Source: J051 sp040752255 (GTDB taxonomy: Bacteria > Armatimonadota > Fimbriimonadia > Fimbriimonadales > ATM1). Taken from it: a DNA stretch of 13,364 nt. Every line of letters starts with the position of its first letter. Within the stretch, counting starts at the first letter, position 1. Below the pieces are notes generated by a model. The model saw only the letters and a list, made by a program, of their open reading frames with translations. It did not search any database and was not told where the DNA came from. Positions 1 to 7,212 of the stretch are shown here, piece after piece. The DNA is taken from assembly GCA_040752255.1 (NCBI GenBank), contig JBFMFD010000066.1, positions 1 through 13,364 of the forward strand, read 5' to 3'. The position numbers were made by a program, and so were the translations under genes.

Positions 1-17
1 CACCCGGGCTCCAACTC

Positions 18-683
18 CTACAGCGCGTCGAGGTGCTGCTTGTGGGTGCTTACAGACGCCCCGAGCCGCTCCTGTGCGAGGCTCAACTCCTTCTCAGCGG
101 ATTCGTGTTCCTTCTGCACCGCCGGCAGTCGTTCCACGGCTACCTTAGCCCCTTCCCGCCGGCCGCGCGCCTCGGTGGCGTGCTTGTCGGCGATGCGCGA
201 GGCGATCTTGAGGCGATCGAAGCCCAGCATGCGGGCGAGTTCGTCAATCTTTCGCTGCCGATCTCGAAACTGTAGGAACGGCAGACCCTTCTGCTCGGTA
301 CAGAAACTGTTCGTGAACTGCTCGTAGGAGAGCCGCAAGCGACGCTCGACCTCCTGGGTAACGCCACTGAGTGACGTGGCGAGGACGCGATCCTCGGCTT
401 CGTCTACGAACTCCGCCTTGGTGAGTTCGCGCGACACGCGGTACGGTCTTCCGCCCAACTCGAACCAGAGCAAGACGCGAGGCTTTCCCCCGCTCCCGTG
501 GATCGGCTTGATCGTCGTCTTGGCACCTCGCTGCTCACCGTACAACGCAAAGCCAATGGCTTCGATGAGCGTCGTCTTGCCCGCGCCGTTTGGGCCTACG
601 ATTGCCGTGAGGCCCGGCTGAAAGGGAACGTTTGCGTTCTCGAACTGCCGAAAGTTCTCAAGAAGGATTCGCTTCAGCAGCAT
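18..683 (-). CDS. sbcC: SbcC/Rad50-like ATPase, N-terminal part, ended by an early stop
   Basis: ATPase partner of the SbcD nuclease. SbcCD (Mre11-Rad50) binds double-strand ends and cuts hairpins and protein-blocked ends in the cytoplasm. The 221 residues hold the N-terminal half of an SMC-type head: beta strand with ENFRQF near residue 10, Walker A GPNGAGKT at 30-37, Q-loop region around TEQKG (Gln131), then a helical start of the coiled coil from about residue 165. The family is usually near 800-1000 residues with signature and Walker B motifs at the C-terminus, so only the front is visible. A TAG stop at 18-20 ends the frame. The five codons after it up to the window edge stay open and read ELEPG, which could be more coiled coil. 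It may be a real nonsense mutation, a sequence error or a split gene. ATG 683 is preferred over GTG 686 because AAGGAGG lies 6 bases before it. It overlaps the end of sbcD by 26 bases. Confidence 0.85.
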   Translation of the reverse strand: MLLKRILLENFRQFENANVPFQPGLTAIVGPNGAGKTTLIEAIGFALYGEQRGAKTTIKPIHGSGGKPRVLLWFELGGRPYRVSRELTKAEFVDEAEDRVLATSLSGVTQEVERRLRLSYEQFTNSFCTEQKGLPFLQFRDRQRKIDELARMLGFDRLKIASRIADKHATEARGRREGAKVAVERLPAVQKEHESAEKELSLAQERLGASVSTHKQHLDAL

Positions 684-1818
684 CACGCGCCTCCTTCAGG
701 TAAGCCAAGCCGGTCGCAACGAATCGCTCGCGCTCCACTCCTTCCGGCATCTCATACTCCCGGGCGAAATCCGTCCAGTGCTCTTCAAGAGACCGGCTGT
801 CCACATCGGTCGCTTGGCTCTGCTTCTTGCTCTCGTGGCTCCGAACGTCGAGCGTGTAGTCGAGAGCCATGCCGCGCAACGTCTGCAGCAGGTCGAAGGG
901 GACCTCGCGCCGAAAGCCCTCGGGCGCGTTGAGGATGCGCTGGCGCACGATCGGCAAGGAGTCTTCATCCCACTTCCTCGCCTCTCGGAGTTCCTCCATC
1001 GCGCGCAGCATTCGATCCAACACATCGGTAGCCCCAAGGGTCGAGCCGTCAATCGGAGCAAGGTCGAACACCGCACGTGTCGGCTCTACTTTGTGGAACG
1101 TCCACTTCATGGTCGCCGTATCCAGCATGAGCCAGCCCTTCGGCTGCTCGACTTCCTCCCAGATGTTCGCGCTCACGTAGTCGGTCGAGCCGACGTACAC
1201 CACCTTGTGACCCTCCTCGCGGTGAATGTGATAGTCGCCGAGCAGGATGAGGTCACAGGAGTTCTTGAAAGGCTCAACCTCGATGTCCGCCTGTTTGATT
1301 CTGGGGATGCCGGGCGTTACCCCGTGGGCAAGCACGAGCCGCCGGTCAACGCCCTCCGAGCGCGGGGCGAGTTCCTTGGCGGCTTCGGACGCGTTGTGGG
1401 GAACGCACAGGATGCCGACCCGCTCGCCGTCTCGCTCGATCATCACCTCTTTCGGTCTGTTCCAGAACACCTGCACGCCGGGAATCTCTTCGAGCAGGCT
1501 TAGGATGCAGCCGGTGCCCTGCACGCGCGGCACCTCGTGGTTTCCCGCTACGGCGATGAACTCGGTGCCGCTCCTCTCTCGCTGGAAATGGGATACCGCG
1601 GAGAACGCCTTGAGAATCGTATGGTTGCCGGGTCGCACCATGTCGAAGAAGTCACCGCCATGCAGCACCACGTCGGGCTGCTCTTCGCTGATGCTTTTCA
1701 GGACCCTCTCGAAGGTTCTCATCACGTCGAGTTCCCGCACGTTCAGGCCTGAGCGCTCGTCAACGCGTGCGAAGCGCCTGTGCCCGAGGTGCGTGTCGCT
1801 GAAGAAAGCGATCCTCAT
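658..1818 (-). CDS. sbcD: SbcD/Mre11-type DNA repair nuclease
   Basis: Metal-dependent nuclease subunit of SbcCD (386 residues), a calcineurin-like phosphoesterase that trims DNA ends with SbcC. All metal-site motifs are visible in order: DTHLG at 8-12 (Asp8, His10), GGDFFD at 54-59 (Asp56), GNHE at 92-95 (Asn93 and His94), AHG at 164-166 (His165) and GDYHIH at 194-199. The C-terminal third is a less conserved capping and SbcC-binding region, and the length fits the family. ATG 1818 follows a GAGG ribosome site about 5 bases upstream and overlaps the preceding stop as ATGA, so translation is probably coupled to the pseudopilin-like gene. It overlaps sbcC downstream, the usual sbcD-sbcC order. 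The domain looks intact, so the nuclease is likely active even if SbcC is truncated. Confidence 0.93.
   Translation of the reverse strand: MRIAFFSDTHLGHRRFARVDERSGLNVRELDVMRTFERVLKSISEEQPDVVLHGGDFFDMVRPGNHTILKAFSAVSHFQRERSGTEFIAVAGNHEVPRVQGTGCILSLLEEIPGVQVFWNRPKEVMIERDGERVGILCVPHNASEAAKELAPRSEGVDRRLVLAHGVTPGIPRIKQADIEVEPFKNSCDLILLGDYHIHREEGHKVVYVGSTDYVSANIWEEVEQPKGWLMLDTATMKWTFHKVEPTRAVFDLAPIDGSTLGATDVLDRMLRAMEELREARKWDEDSLPIVRQRILNAPEGFRREVPFDLLQTLRGMALDYTLDVRSHESKKQSQATDVDSRSLEEHWTDFAREYEMPEGVERERFVATGLAYLKEARDAAEANPS
690..696 (-). promoter_or_regulatory. Shine-Dalgarno site of sbcC
   Basis: Reads AAGGAGG on the minus strand inside the end of sbcD. It sits 6 bases from ATG 683 but only 3 from GTG 686, so it decides for the ATG. 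It gives sbcC its own strong ribosome site despite the overlap with sbcD. Confidence 0.75.
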
Positions 1819-2354
1819 TTCCTCTTCACGGGCGCGGCGTGCCCGTCGGCGTAAACGGCGTTGTTACCGCTTTCTCGCTCCTTCTTGGGCAACGAGTCCA
1901 GCGCCTTTTCGTCGAATGCATTCCAGTCGAGCTTCTCGCTGTCGTAGAGTGCGGGAGTGTCGGCGGGGTTCTCCACTTCGTCCGACCAGAGCGAGGAGAT
2001 CTCTCCGTTGAACGCGTAGCCGAAGGTGCTTTCGCCGTCGCCGACCTCAGGGCAGGCGAGCTTGCGCTTCTGGCTCTCGCGGGTGATGTCGTCGGCGTGG
2101 AGATAAAGGATCAACTCGTCCATCCAGCGGTCTGCCGGGGGGTAGGCGTCGTTCGCTTGCAGGTAGAGGTTGAGCGCCTGTCCAACCGATTTTAGGTTCT
2201 GCATACACCCCTCGGGGTTGAACTGCTTCTTGCCGCGGAACAACTCGGTTACGTAGAGCCACAGCACTTCACGAAACGGATACAGCCACACCCCAAACCC
2301 GATGAGAACCACCACGCATCCGAGCGAAAACCACTTGCCCTTCGAAAGTCTCAT
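1815..2354 (-). CDS. Membrane-anchored pseudopilin-like (DUF1559-type) protein
   Basis: Small protein (179 residues) with a basic N-terminus, one hydrophobic segment at about 9-25, then a soluble domain. Residues 50-73 (CMQNLKSVGQAL, then a tyrosine and a PP pair) closely resemble the segment after the pilin helix in DUF1559/H-X9-DG pseudopilins. The end is the matching tail: Arg160, nine residues, then DGH at 170-172, that is R-X9-DG in place of H-X9-DG. The prepilin-peptidase cleavage motif and the Glu5 helix typical of type IV pilins are absent, so it is probably a fixed membrane protein rather than an assembled pilin. It starts 9 bases after the mannosidase stop with no good ribosome site, which suggests translational coupling, and overlaps sbcD by 4 bases. 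Its role and any tie to SbcCD are unknown. Confidence 0.75.
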   Translation of the reverse strand: MRLSKGKWFSLGCVVVLIGFGVWLYPFREVLWLYVTELFRGKKQFNPEGCMQNLKSVGQALNLYLQANDAYPPADRWMDELILYLHADDITRESQKRKLACPEVGDGESTFGYAFNGEISSLWSDEVENPADTPALYDSEKLDWNAFDEKALDSLPKKERESGNNAVYADGHAAPVKRK

Positions 2355-2363
2355 GATGAGTGT

Positions 2364-5300
2364 TCAACCCTCCCAAGTGAGGCGGAGGGTGATGATTTCG
2401 AACGGTTTATACTCAAACTCAGCTCCCTGGTGCGTGAAGTGAACGTCGCCGACCTTCTCTTCCATCAGGTTCACGCGCTCCGCAGCCGCGACTCGCCTTG
2501 CAGACAGGAGTTCAGCTCTGCCTCGAGCGTTGTGGCACTCGTAGAGGCGGACGATGATCGAGTCGGAGTCCTCAGCCTTCTTCACGCTCTCGACGACGAT
2601 GTTCCTGTCCTCGCACCACACGAGCGGCTCGCGTCCGCCGCTTCCCTCGTGCGGCTCTATGGCCACAGCGTGGACAGGAGCATTGAGCGCGTACGCCGCC
2701 TGCACCACGCCCGCCCAGTTGTACGGCCCGAAGTGCGGCAGCAGAACGTAGGTGAACCGGTGCCTCCCCCGGTCCGCCGTCGGGTCGGGCGCCATCGGCG
2801 AGCGCAACAGCGTCAGGCGCAGAACGTTGCCCAGAACGTCGTGGCCGTACTTGCCGTCGTTCAGGAGCGCAACTCCGATGTCTCCTTCGCTAAGGTCCAC
2901 CCACTTCTGTGCGCACACCTCAAAGCGCGCAACGTCCCAAGAGGTGTTGCGGTGCGTCGGTCGGTCGATGTTGCCGAACTGAATCTCATACCTTGCGGCC
3001 GCAGATCGCACGTTGACCGGAAAGGCAACCTTCAGCATACGCTCGTCTTCCTGCCAATCAACGACCGTGTCAAAGCGAATGCCCGGTGTTGGGCCGAGGC
3101 TGATGCGTTGCAGAATGCGGCTCTTTCCGAAACGGCGCTCTACCATGACCGCGCATCGCACCGGCCCTTCCTCGACAACCTCGAATCGCTCGCTCTTGAG
3201 CAGGGGCTCAAATTGCTCGAGGGCGAACGCGTCCACATCCCACGCATCCCAGAACAGCGGCTGGTCGCGGAACAGTTGGAACACGTTCGCCAGCTCGCCC
3301 TCCGCGACGTACTCTGTGCCGTCCTCGACCGAGCGGATGCTTCGGATGTTGCCGTGCCGGTCGAAGCGCACCGCCCACTCGTCGCTTTCGAGCCGACGAG
3401 CACTCGCCTTGCGGCGGGGCAAGTTCGGCGCGGGCCGCGACTCGAGCGAGCCCACCGCCACAGCACCGAGCGCAGCCTCCGGAACCGGAAAGATGAGCCT
3501 GCGCTCACCGAAGTCGTCGGTCACCTGCGCCGGAACGACTTCGCCTCCACAAGCGAGCGACTTCGGAGCGCCCCTGCCCTTCCACGGAATCGAGCCTTCG
3601 CTCTGCACCTCGGCGAAGTGAAACAACACCACCGGGCGGGCGACATCGCCGTCCAACTTCGATGCCACGCGGCGCAAGCGCTCGTCAATGAGCCCCTCGA
3701 GCCTCTCTCGAACCTCGGCGTACTTCTGGGCCGCCTCGTCGTAGACCTCCTTAATGCTGCTCCCGGGAAGGATGTCGTGGAACTGATTCAGCAGCACGGT
3801 TTTCCACAACTTTTCCAACTCCTCTTGCGGATAATCCTGTGGGAAACCATCGGATAAACAGCACAGCGCCTCGGCATCGCGCAGCAGGAACTCGCAAAGG
3901 CGATTCATCCGCTTGGCGAGCGCCTGGGTGGTGTACGTGCCGCGGTGCAGCTCGAAATACAGCTCACCCACCCACACGGGCAGGTCGCGGCTGCTCGCCG
4001 CCGCCTCCTGGAAGAACTCGAGCGCGGATGTGCGGCGAACGCTCGGCATCCCCGGCATCCACTCGGCGCGGCGCAGGAATTCGATTTGCTCTCGCGTCGG
4101 TCCACCGCCCCCGTCGCCGAAGCCGAAGACGTACAGCCCTCGGTCGCACCGACCGGCGTCCTTGTTGTCCGTCAGGTGCTTTCGCAGTTGCTCGGGTGAG
4201 GCGTCCCCGGTGTACGTGTTCGCGGGCGGGAAGTGCGCAAACACGCGGCTACCGTCAATTCCCTCCCACCAGAACGTCGTGTGCGGAAACTGGTTGAACT
4301 GGTTCCACGAAATCTTCTGCGTAAGAAAGTAGTCAATGCCACACTGGCGTAGAATCTGCGGCAGCGCGGCGGAGTAGCCGAACACATCGGGCAGCCACAT
4401 GTCCCTCGTCTCGATGCCGAATCGCTCGCGGAAGTAGCGCTTGCCGTAGAGGAACTGCCGAACGAGCGCCTCGCCGCCGCTCAAGTTCGTGTCCGCCTCC
4501 ACCCACATACTCCCAAGCGGCTCCCACTGCCCACGCTTCACCATTCGCTTTACCCGGTCGAACAGCGCCGGATGTTCCTCTTCGAGCCACTCGTACTGTG
4601 CGGCCTGGCTGTGAACAAAGTGGTGCTCTGGATACTCCTCCATGAGGGCAAGCTGAGTGGCGGTGGTATGCGCCATCTTCTTCCGCGTGATGCGGAGCGG
4701 CCAGAGCCAAGCGGTATCTAAGTGGGCGTGACCGACGGGCGTGAGAATGTGGTACGGCGATGGCTGCTCAGCCTCCAGCGCCTCGCGGAGCGCCTTCCGA
4801 CACCGAAGGGCGGCGCTGCGGTCGGTGTACAGATTGGCTACATCGTTTAGGGCGACCAGCAGCCTGGCCGCAAGAGGGTCGCGATCGTCGAGCGACTGAA
4901 GCAGCCGCTCGGCGAACGAGCAGTCCATCAGCAGGTCGAACACATCGCCGTCAATCGCCTCGAGCCTCACGTCCCCAACGACGAACGGCTTCTCCGGCGG
5001 GTCGGTCGGCTTGCCGTGCACACTGACACTGGGGTTCGTGCCGTATGCCTCGATGAACAGGTCCACTCTGTCGCCGCTTACGGGAAAGAGACGGTGTTTG
5101 CCGTCAACGCCCTGCACAGGCGCGTCGTCCCCCCAAACCGTGCGCTCGCCGCCCACGTCGAGGCAGGCGAAGACCTCCAGCCCCTCCCAGTTCGGAACAC
5201 GCCCCTGCGCTCGGAACCACACCGTTGACCAAACCGGGCCCCAAGCGAAGCCCTTCTCGACCGGCTTGAACCGCGCCTTCTCGGCCTCTTGGCGGTTGCG

Positions 5301-5420
5301 GTGCGGCTGCAGGCTCACGGAAACGCGCAACGGCTCGGTGGCAACGACCAGGTCCCGTGCGAGCGTCTCGCGCACAAACTGCCGGATTCGGTTGCGGGTC
5401 AACGGGGGGTGCTTCAGCAT
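2364..5420 (-). CDS. GH38 alpha-mannosidase
   Basis: Retaining alpha-mannosidase of glycoside hydrolase family 38, removing alpha-linked mannose from glycans. With no signal peptide it is probably cytoplasmic, like Ams1-type enzymes. At 1018 residues it is full length. An N-terminal beta region (about 1-215) precedes the catalytic domain, where GHAHLD at 230-235 gives zinc ligands His233 and Asp235, LPDVFGYS at 343-350 gives the nucleophile Asp345, and FHDILPGS at 547-554 gives zinc ligand His548. The helical middle domain spans about 490-575 and the C-terminal beta-sandwich begins near 676. An in-frame TAG three codons upstream (5427-5429) rules out a longer protein. No clear ribosome site precedes ATG 5420. 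It is the first gene of the run leading to sbcD and sbcC and diverges from dprA. Confidence 0.93.
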   Translation of the reverse strand: MLKHPPLTRNRIRQFVRETLARDLVVATEPLRVSVSLQPHRNRQEAEKARFKPVEKGFAWGPVWSTVWFRAQGRVPNWEGLEVFACLDVGGERTVWGDDAPVQGVDGKHRLFPVSGDRVDLFIEAYGTNPSVSVHGKPTDPPEKPFVVGDVRLEAIDGDVFDLLMDCSFAERLLQSLDDRDPLAARLLVALNDVANLYTDRSAALRCRKALREALEAEQPSPYHILTPVGHAHLDTAWLWPLRITRKKMAHTTATQLALMEEYPEHHFVHSQAAQYEWLEEEHPALFDRVKRMVKRGQWEPLGSMWVEADTNLSGGEALVRQFLYGKRYFRERFGIETRDMWLPDVFGYSAALPQILRQCGIDYFLTQKISWNQFNQFPHTTFWWEGIDGSRVFAHFPPANTYTGDASPEQLRKHLTDNKDAGRCDRGLYVFGFGDGGGGPTREQIEFLRRAEWMPGMPSVRRTSALEFFQEAAASSRDLPVWVGELYFELHRGTYTTQALAKRMNRLCEFLLRDAEALCCLSDGFPQDYPQEELEKLWKTVLLNQFHDILPGSSIKEVYDEAAQKYAEVRERLEGLIDERLRRVASKLDGDVARPVVLFHFAEVQSEGSIPWKGRGAPKSLACGGEVVPAQVTDDFGERRLIFPVPEAALGAVAVGSLESRPAPNLPRRKASARRLESDEWAVRFDRHGNIRSIRSVEDGTEYVAEGELANVFQLFRDQPLFWDAWDVDAFALEQFEPLLKSERFEVVEEGPVRCAVMVERRFGKSRILQRISLGPTPGIRFDTVVDWQEDERMLKVAFPVNVRSAAARYEIQFGNIDRPTHRNTSWDVARFEVCAQKWVDLSEGDIGVALLNDGKYGHDVLGNVLRLTLLRSPMAPDPTADRGRHRFTYVLLPHFGPYNWAGVVQAAYALNAPVHAVAIEPHEGSGGREPLVWCEDRNIVVESVKKAEDSDSIIVRLYECHNARGRAELLSARRVAAAERVNLMEEKVGDVHFTHQGAEFEYKPFEIITLRLTWEG

Positions 5421-5513
5421 GGGCCGCTATTCTGGTTCAACGCGAAGCGGCAAAGTACCTGCTGCAAACGGGGCGCGGGCATCCCCATTGCGATCGGAGT
5501 CGGCCTCGCCAAC

Positions 5514-5569
5514 ACCATGCGCTATACGCGCACAGCAAGGCGTGAAGTACCATGCGCGCAGCGCGCACA
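5514..5569. repeat. Two copies of a palindromic site, 35 bp apart
   Basis: Both copies read ACCATGCGC-N5-GCGCACA, at 5514-5534 and 5549-5569. Sixteen of 21 positions are identical and only the five central bases differ (TATAC versus GCAGC). Each core is a perfect inverted repeat TGCGC-N5-GCGCA (5518-5532 and 5553-5567). The second copy can extend to TGCGCGC-A-GCGCGCA. Position between divergent genes and start-to-start spacing of 35 bp, about 3.3 helical turns, fit a pair of operator sites for a dimeric regulator. A small RNA hairpin in the dprA leader is the alternative. The repeats are seen; the function is inferred. Confidence 0.6.
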
Positions 5570-5573
5570 CCGC

Positions 5574-5580
5574 GAGAGGA
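5574..5580 (+). promoter_or_regulatory. Ribosome site that sets the dprA start
   Basis: GAGAGGA with 7 bases to ATG 5588. The earlier in-frame ATG at 5552 lies inside the second palindrome and has no ribosome site, so 5588 is preferred. Confidence 0.6.
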
Positions 5581-5587
5581 TGCCACG

Positions 5588-6469
5588 ATGGAAGGAGCGC
5601 TTCTCGAACTGGCTTGGCAGGCGCTGTTCGACGACTGGGCAGCGCGCCCCGCCCCATGCATCAAGACGCGCGCATGGAAGCAACTCGTCACGACACTCCG
5701 AAACGCGCCGTCCTTCGAGGCAGCCGCATACCACTTCGGTAACCGCGGCATTCGCGATGTCGCCGACCTCCTTCGAGACGAGAACCTCCGCGCCGCCGTA
5801 GAGGCTCGCCGAGAGCGCCTCTCTGCTGGCGGCTGGACGATGCTCGCTCCGTGGAGCGAGCGCTACCCAACACGCTTGGCGGAGCGGCTCGGTCGGCACG
5901 CGCCACCGCTTCTGTGGTCGCGAGGCTATGAGTGCGACGGAACAACTCCGGGCGTCGCCATCGTGGGCAGCCGCGCGCTCACCTCGGATGAGCGCAGTTT
6001 CGCCGTTGCGGTCGGCAAGGAGTGCGCCCGCTTGGGCTTCCAAGTCTTTTCAGGGGGCGCGGTCGGGGCGGACACGCTCGGGTTGCGGGGGGCGGGCATT
6101 GGGCTTCACTTCCTTCCTGGGTCGGGAACGGGGCGTCACACGAGCCTTCCGGTCGCTTGCCGCGATCCAGAGGGGGCGCCGTTTGACCGAATCGAGGCGC
6201 ACACGCGGAACCGGTGGGTGTATGCGGCGTCGGTTGCGGCGGTGGTCGTCGCCAGTCGCTTGAATCGGGGAGGAAGCTGGTACGCCGCAACGGCCGCGAT
6301 TCGCTCACGCCTCTGCCCCGTGTTTGCGTATCTTGCCGGACGCCCCTCGACGGGAAACGCGGCTCTGGTCGAGAGCGGCGCCCGCGCTATCCGCGACCCA
6401 GGCGAGTTGCGCGACCTGCTCGGTGAGGCGCTTGCACCGGAGGCACGGCTACCGTTTCAGAACGAGTAG
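5588..6469 (+). CDS. dprA: Atypical DprA/Smf-family protein
   Basis: Member of the DprA/Smf Rossmann-fold family (293 residues). Classical DprA binds single-stranded DNA and loads RecA during transformation. An N-terminal helical part (1-75) leads into the family linker (ERYPTRL at 91-97, then PPLLWSRG at 106-113). The Rossmann core follows: VAIVGSR at 123-129, SGGAVGAD at 155-162, RNR at 207-209, GGSW at 228-231 and GNAALVESGA at 256-265. The usual AH pair after the SGxAxGxD loop is missing, and the protein ends about 25 residues after the core, leaving no room for the C-terminal winged helix of many DprA proteins. It belongs with the divergent GAD/GGSW-type homologues, so a role in transformation is not assured. 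The stop overlaps the convergent DUF4397 gene by 13 bases. Family confidence is high, function confidence moderate. Confidence 0.82.
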   Translation: MEGALLELAWQALFDDWAARPAPCIKTRAWKQLVTTLRNAPSFEAAAYHFGNRGIRDVADLLRDENLRAAVEARRERLSAGGWTMLAPWSERYPTRLAERLGRHAPPLLWSRGYECDGTTPGVAIVGSRALTSDERSFAVAVGKECARLGFQVFSGGAVGADTLGLRGAGIGLHFLPGSGTGRHTSLPVACRDPEGAPFDRIEAHTRNRWVYAASVAAVVVASRLNRGGSWYAATAAIRSRLCPVFAYLAGRPSTGNAALVESGARAIRDPGELRDLLGEALAPEARLPFQNE

Positions 6470-7140
6470 AAGAAAAGCCTTGGCCCGCGGTTTCCCACTG
6501 CGCTGACGCTGCCCATCACGACGCCCGTGTAGCGCACGCCGCCTTGCGCGGTGAACTGCATCTTGAACAAGCTTGACCCGCTGCCCGCTGCGCGCACCTC
6601 GAACTCCGCGACCTTCGGGCTGATGCCGAGCATTTTGGTGGACTTCCCGAATGCGATGTTCTGGGCGCCTGCCCACGGCTTGCCGTCGAGGTAGACATCA
6701 ACCGCCGCCCCGCCGGTAAGCGCATTGATGATCTGAAACTGCGCTTGGCTCTTGCCGGGCGGCCCGTATGTTGAGTCGCGATGAACGATCGGCGTGAACG
6801 TTCCGCTTGCGGACGGTGTGCCGGTGAAGATAATCGTGTGTGGATAGGCGGGCTGAATCGAAACGATGACGTCGTTCACGATTCGCTCACCCTGCAGGGA
6901 ACCAACGTACGCGGCAACCTTCTTCCCCTCGATCTCGGCGTAGGTTGTCCGCTGCCCGTACGGTAGGTAGCGACCGAACTCGCCGACATAGAGGAAGTAC
7001 GCGCTCTCTTCCGGCATGGCGTTGATCCAGCGCACCTGCGCCGGACTTTGGGTCGTCGGCGGAATCGGGTCGTACCCGGCGCGACCGCCGAAACCCTGAC
7101 CGGATAGGGTGGAGGCAAGCAACAGCACAGCAATACTCAT
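6457..7140 (-). CDS. Secreted protein with two DUF4397-like repeats
   Basis: Exported protein (227 residues) with a short signal-like N-terminus (hydrophobic 3-12, likely cleavage near residue 15). Two related beta-rich units follow. One starts at VRWINA (36-41) with YVG at 51-53. The other starts at FQIINA (135-140), followed by DVYLDGKPW (148-156), IAFGKST (162-168), a GISPKVAEFEVRAAG stretch and a closing YTGVVMG. This resembles DUF4397, an extracytoplasmic Ig-like domain of unknown function. ATG 7140 is chosen because GGAG lies 6 bases upstream at 7147-7150 and the signal peptide starts there; a longer frame would run into the divergent gene at 7213. Its tail overlaps convergent dprA by 13 bases. 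No catalytic residues are recognised, so a structural or surface role is likely but unproven. Confidence 0.75.
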   Translation of the reverse strand: MSIAVLLLASTLSGQGFGGRAGYDPIPPTTQSPAQVRWINAMPEESAYFLYVGEFGRYLPYGQRTTYAEIEGKKVAAYVGSLQGERIVNDVIVSIQPAYPHTIIFTGTPSASGTFTPIVHRDSTYGPPGKSQAQFQIINALTGGAAVDVYLDGKPWAGAQNIAFGKSTKMLGISPKVAEFEVRAAGSGSSLFKMQFTAQGGVRYTGVVMGSVSAVGNRGPRLFFYSF

Positions 7141-7146
7141 AGGAAT

Positions 7147-7150
7147 CTCC
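7147..7150 (-). promoter_or_regulatory. Ribosome site of the DUF4397-like gene
   Basis: GGAG on the minus strand, 6 bases before ATG 7140. It supports the short start over upstream in-frame codons. Confidence 0.5.
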
Positions 7151-7199
7151 GAATCTCGCTCATTGGACGCGCCTAGGGGCCAGCGGTTACGCGCGGCGG

Positions 7200-7205
7200 T
7201 AAACT
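7200..7205 (+). promoter_or_regulatory. Possible leaderless -10 element (TANNNT)
   Basis: TAAACT ends 7 bases before ATG 7213, so transcription would begin at or next to the start codon. The gene has no good Shine-Dalgarno site. No -35 is seen at the usual distance; TTGGAC at 7163-7168 is 31 bases away. TANNNT boxes of this kind are known for leaderless genes in Deinococcus and other phyla. Confidence 0.35.
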
Positions 7206-7212
7206 CCAGAAG

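Larger units (their letters stand above)
5421..5587. other. Divergent intergenic region, mannosidase operon / dprA
   Basis: This 167-base spacer is the largest gap in the window and must hold the promoters of the leftward mannosidase-sbcCD run and of rightward dprA. I could not place a convincing -35/-10 pair on either strand. A TATACG at 5523-5528 lies inside the first palindrome but has no -35 at the right distance. The clear content is the paired palindrome at 5514-5569 and the dprA ribosome site. Confidence 0.6.

Noticed and set aside
2430..3857. A 475-codon plus-strand frame opposite the mannosidase
   Set aside because: Arg/Val-rich shadow translation without motifs; the opposite strand encodes a complete GH38 enzyme.
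658..6469. sbcD, sbcC and dprA as part of a phage-defence island
   Set aside because: No nuclease-helicase partners, toxin, methylase, integrase or atypical base composition is seen; the neighbours are housekeeping and envelope genes.
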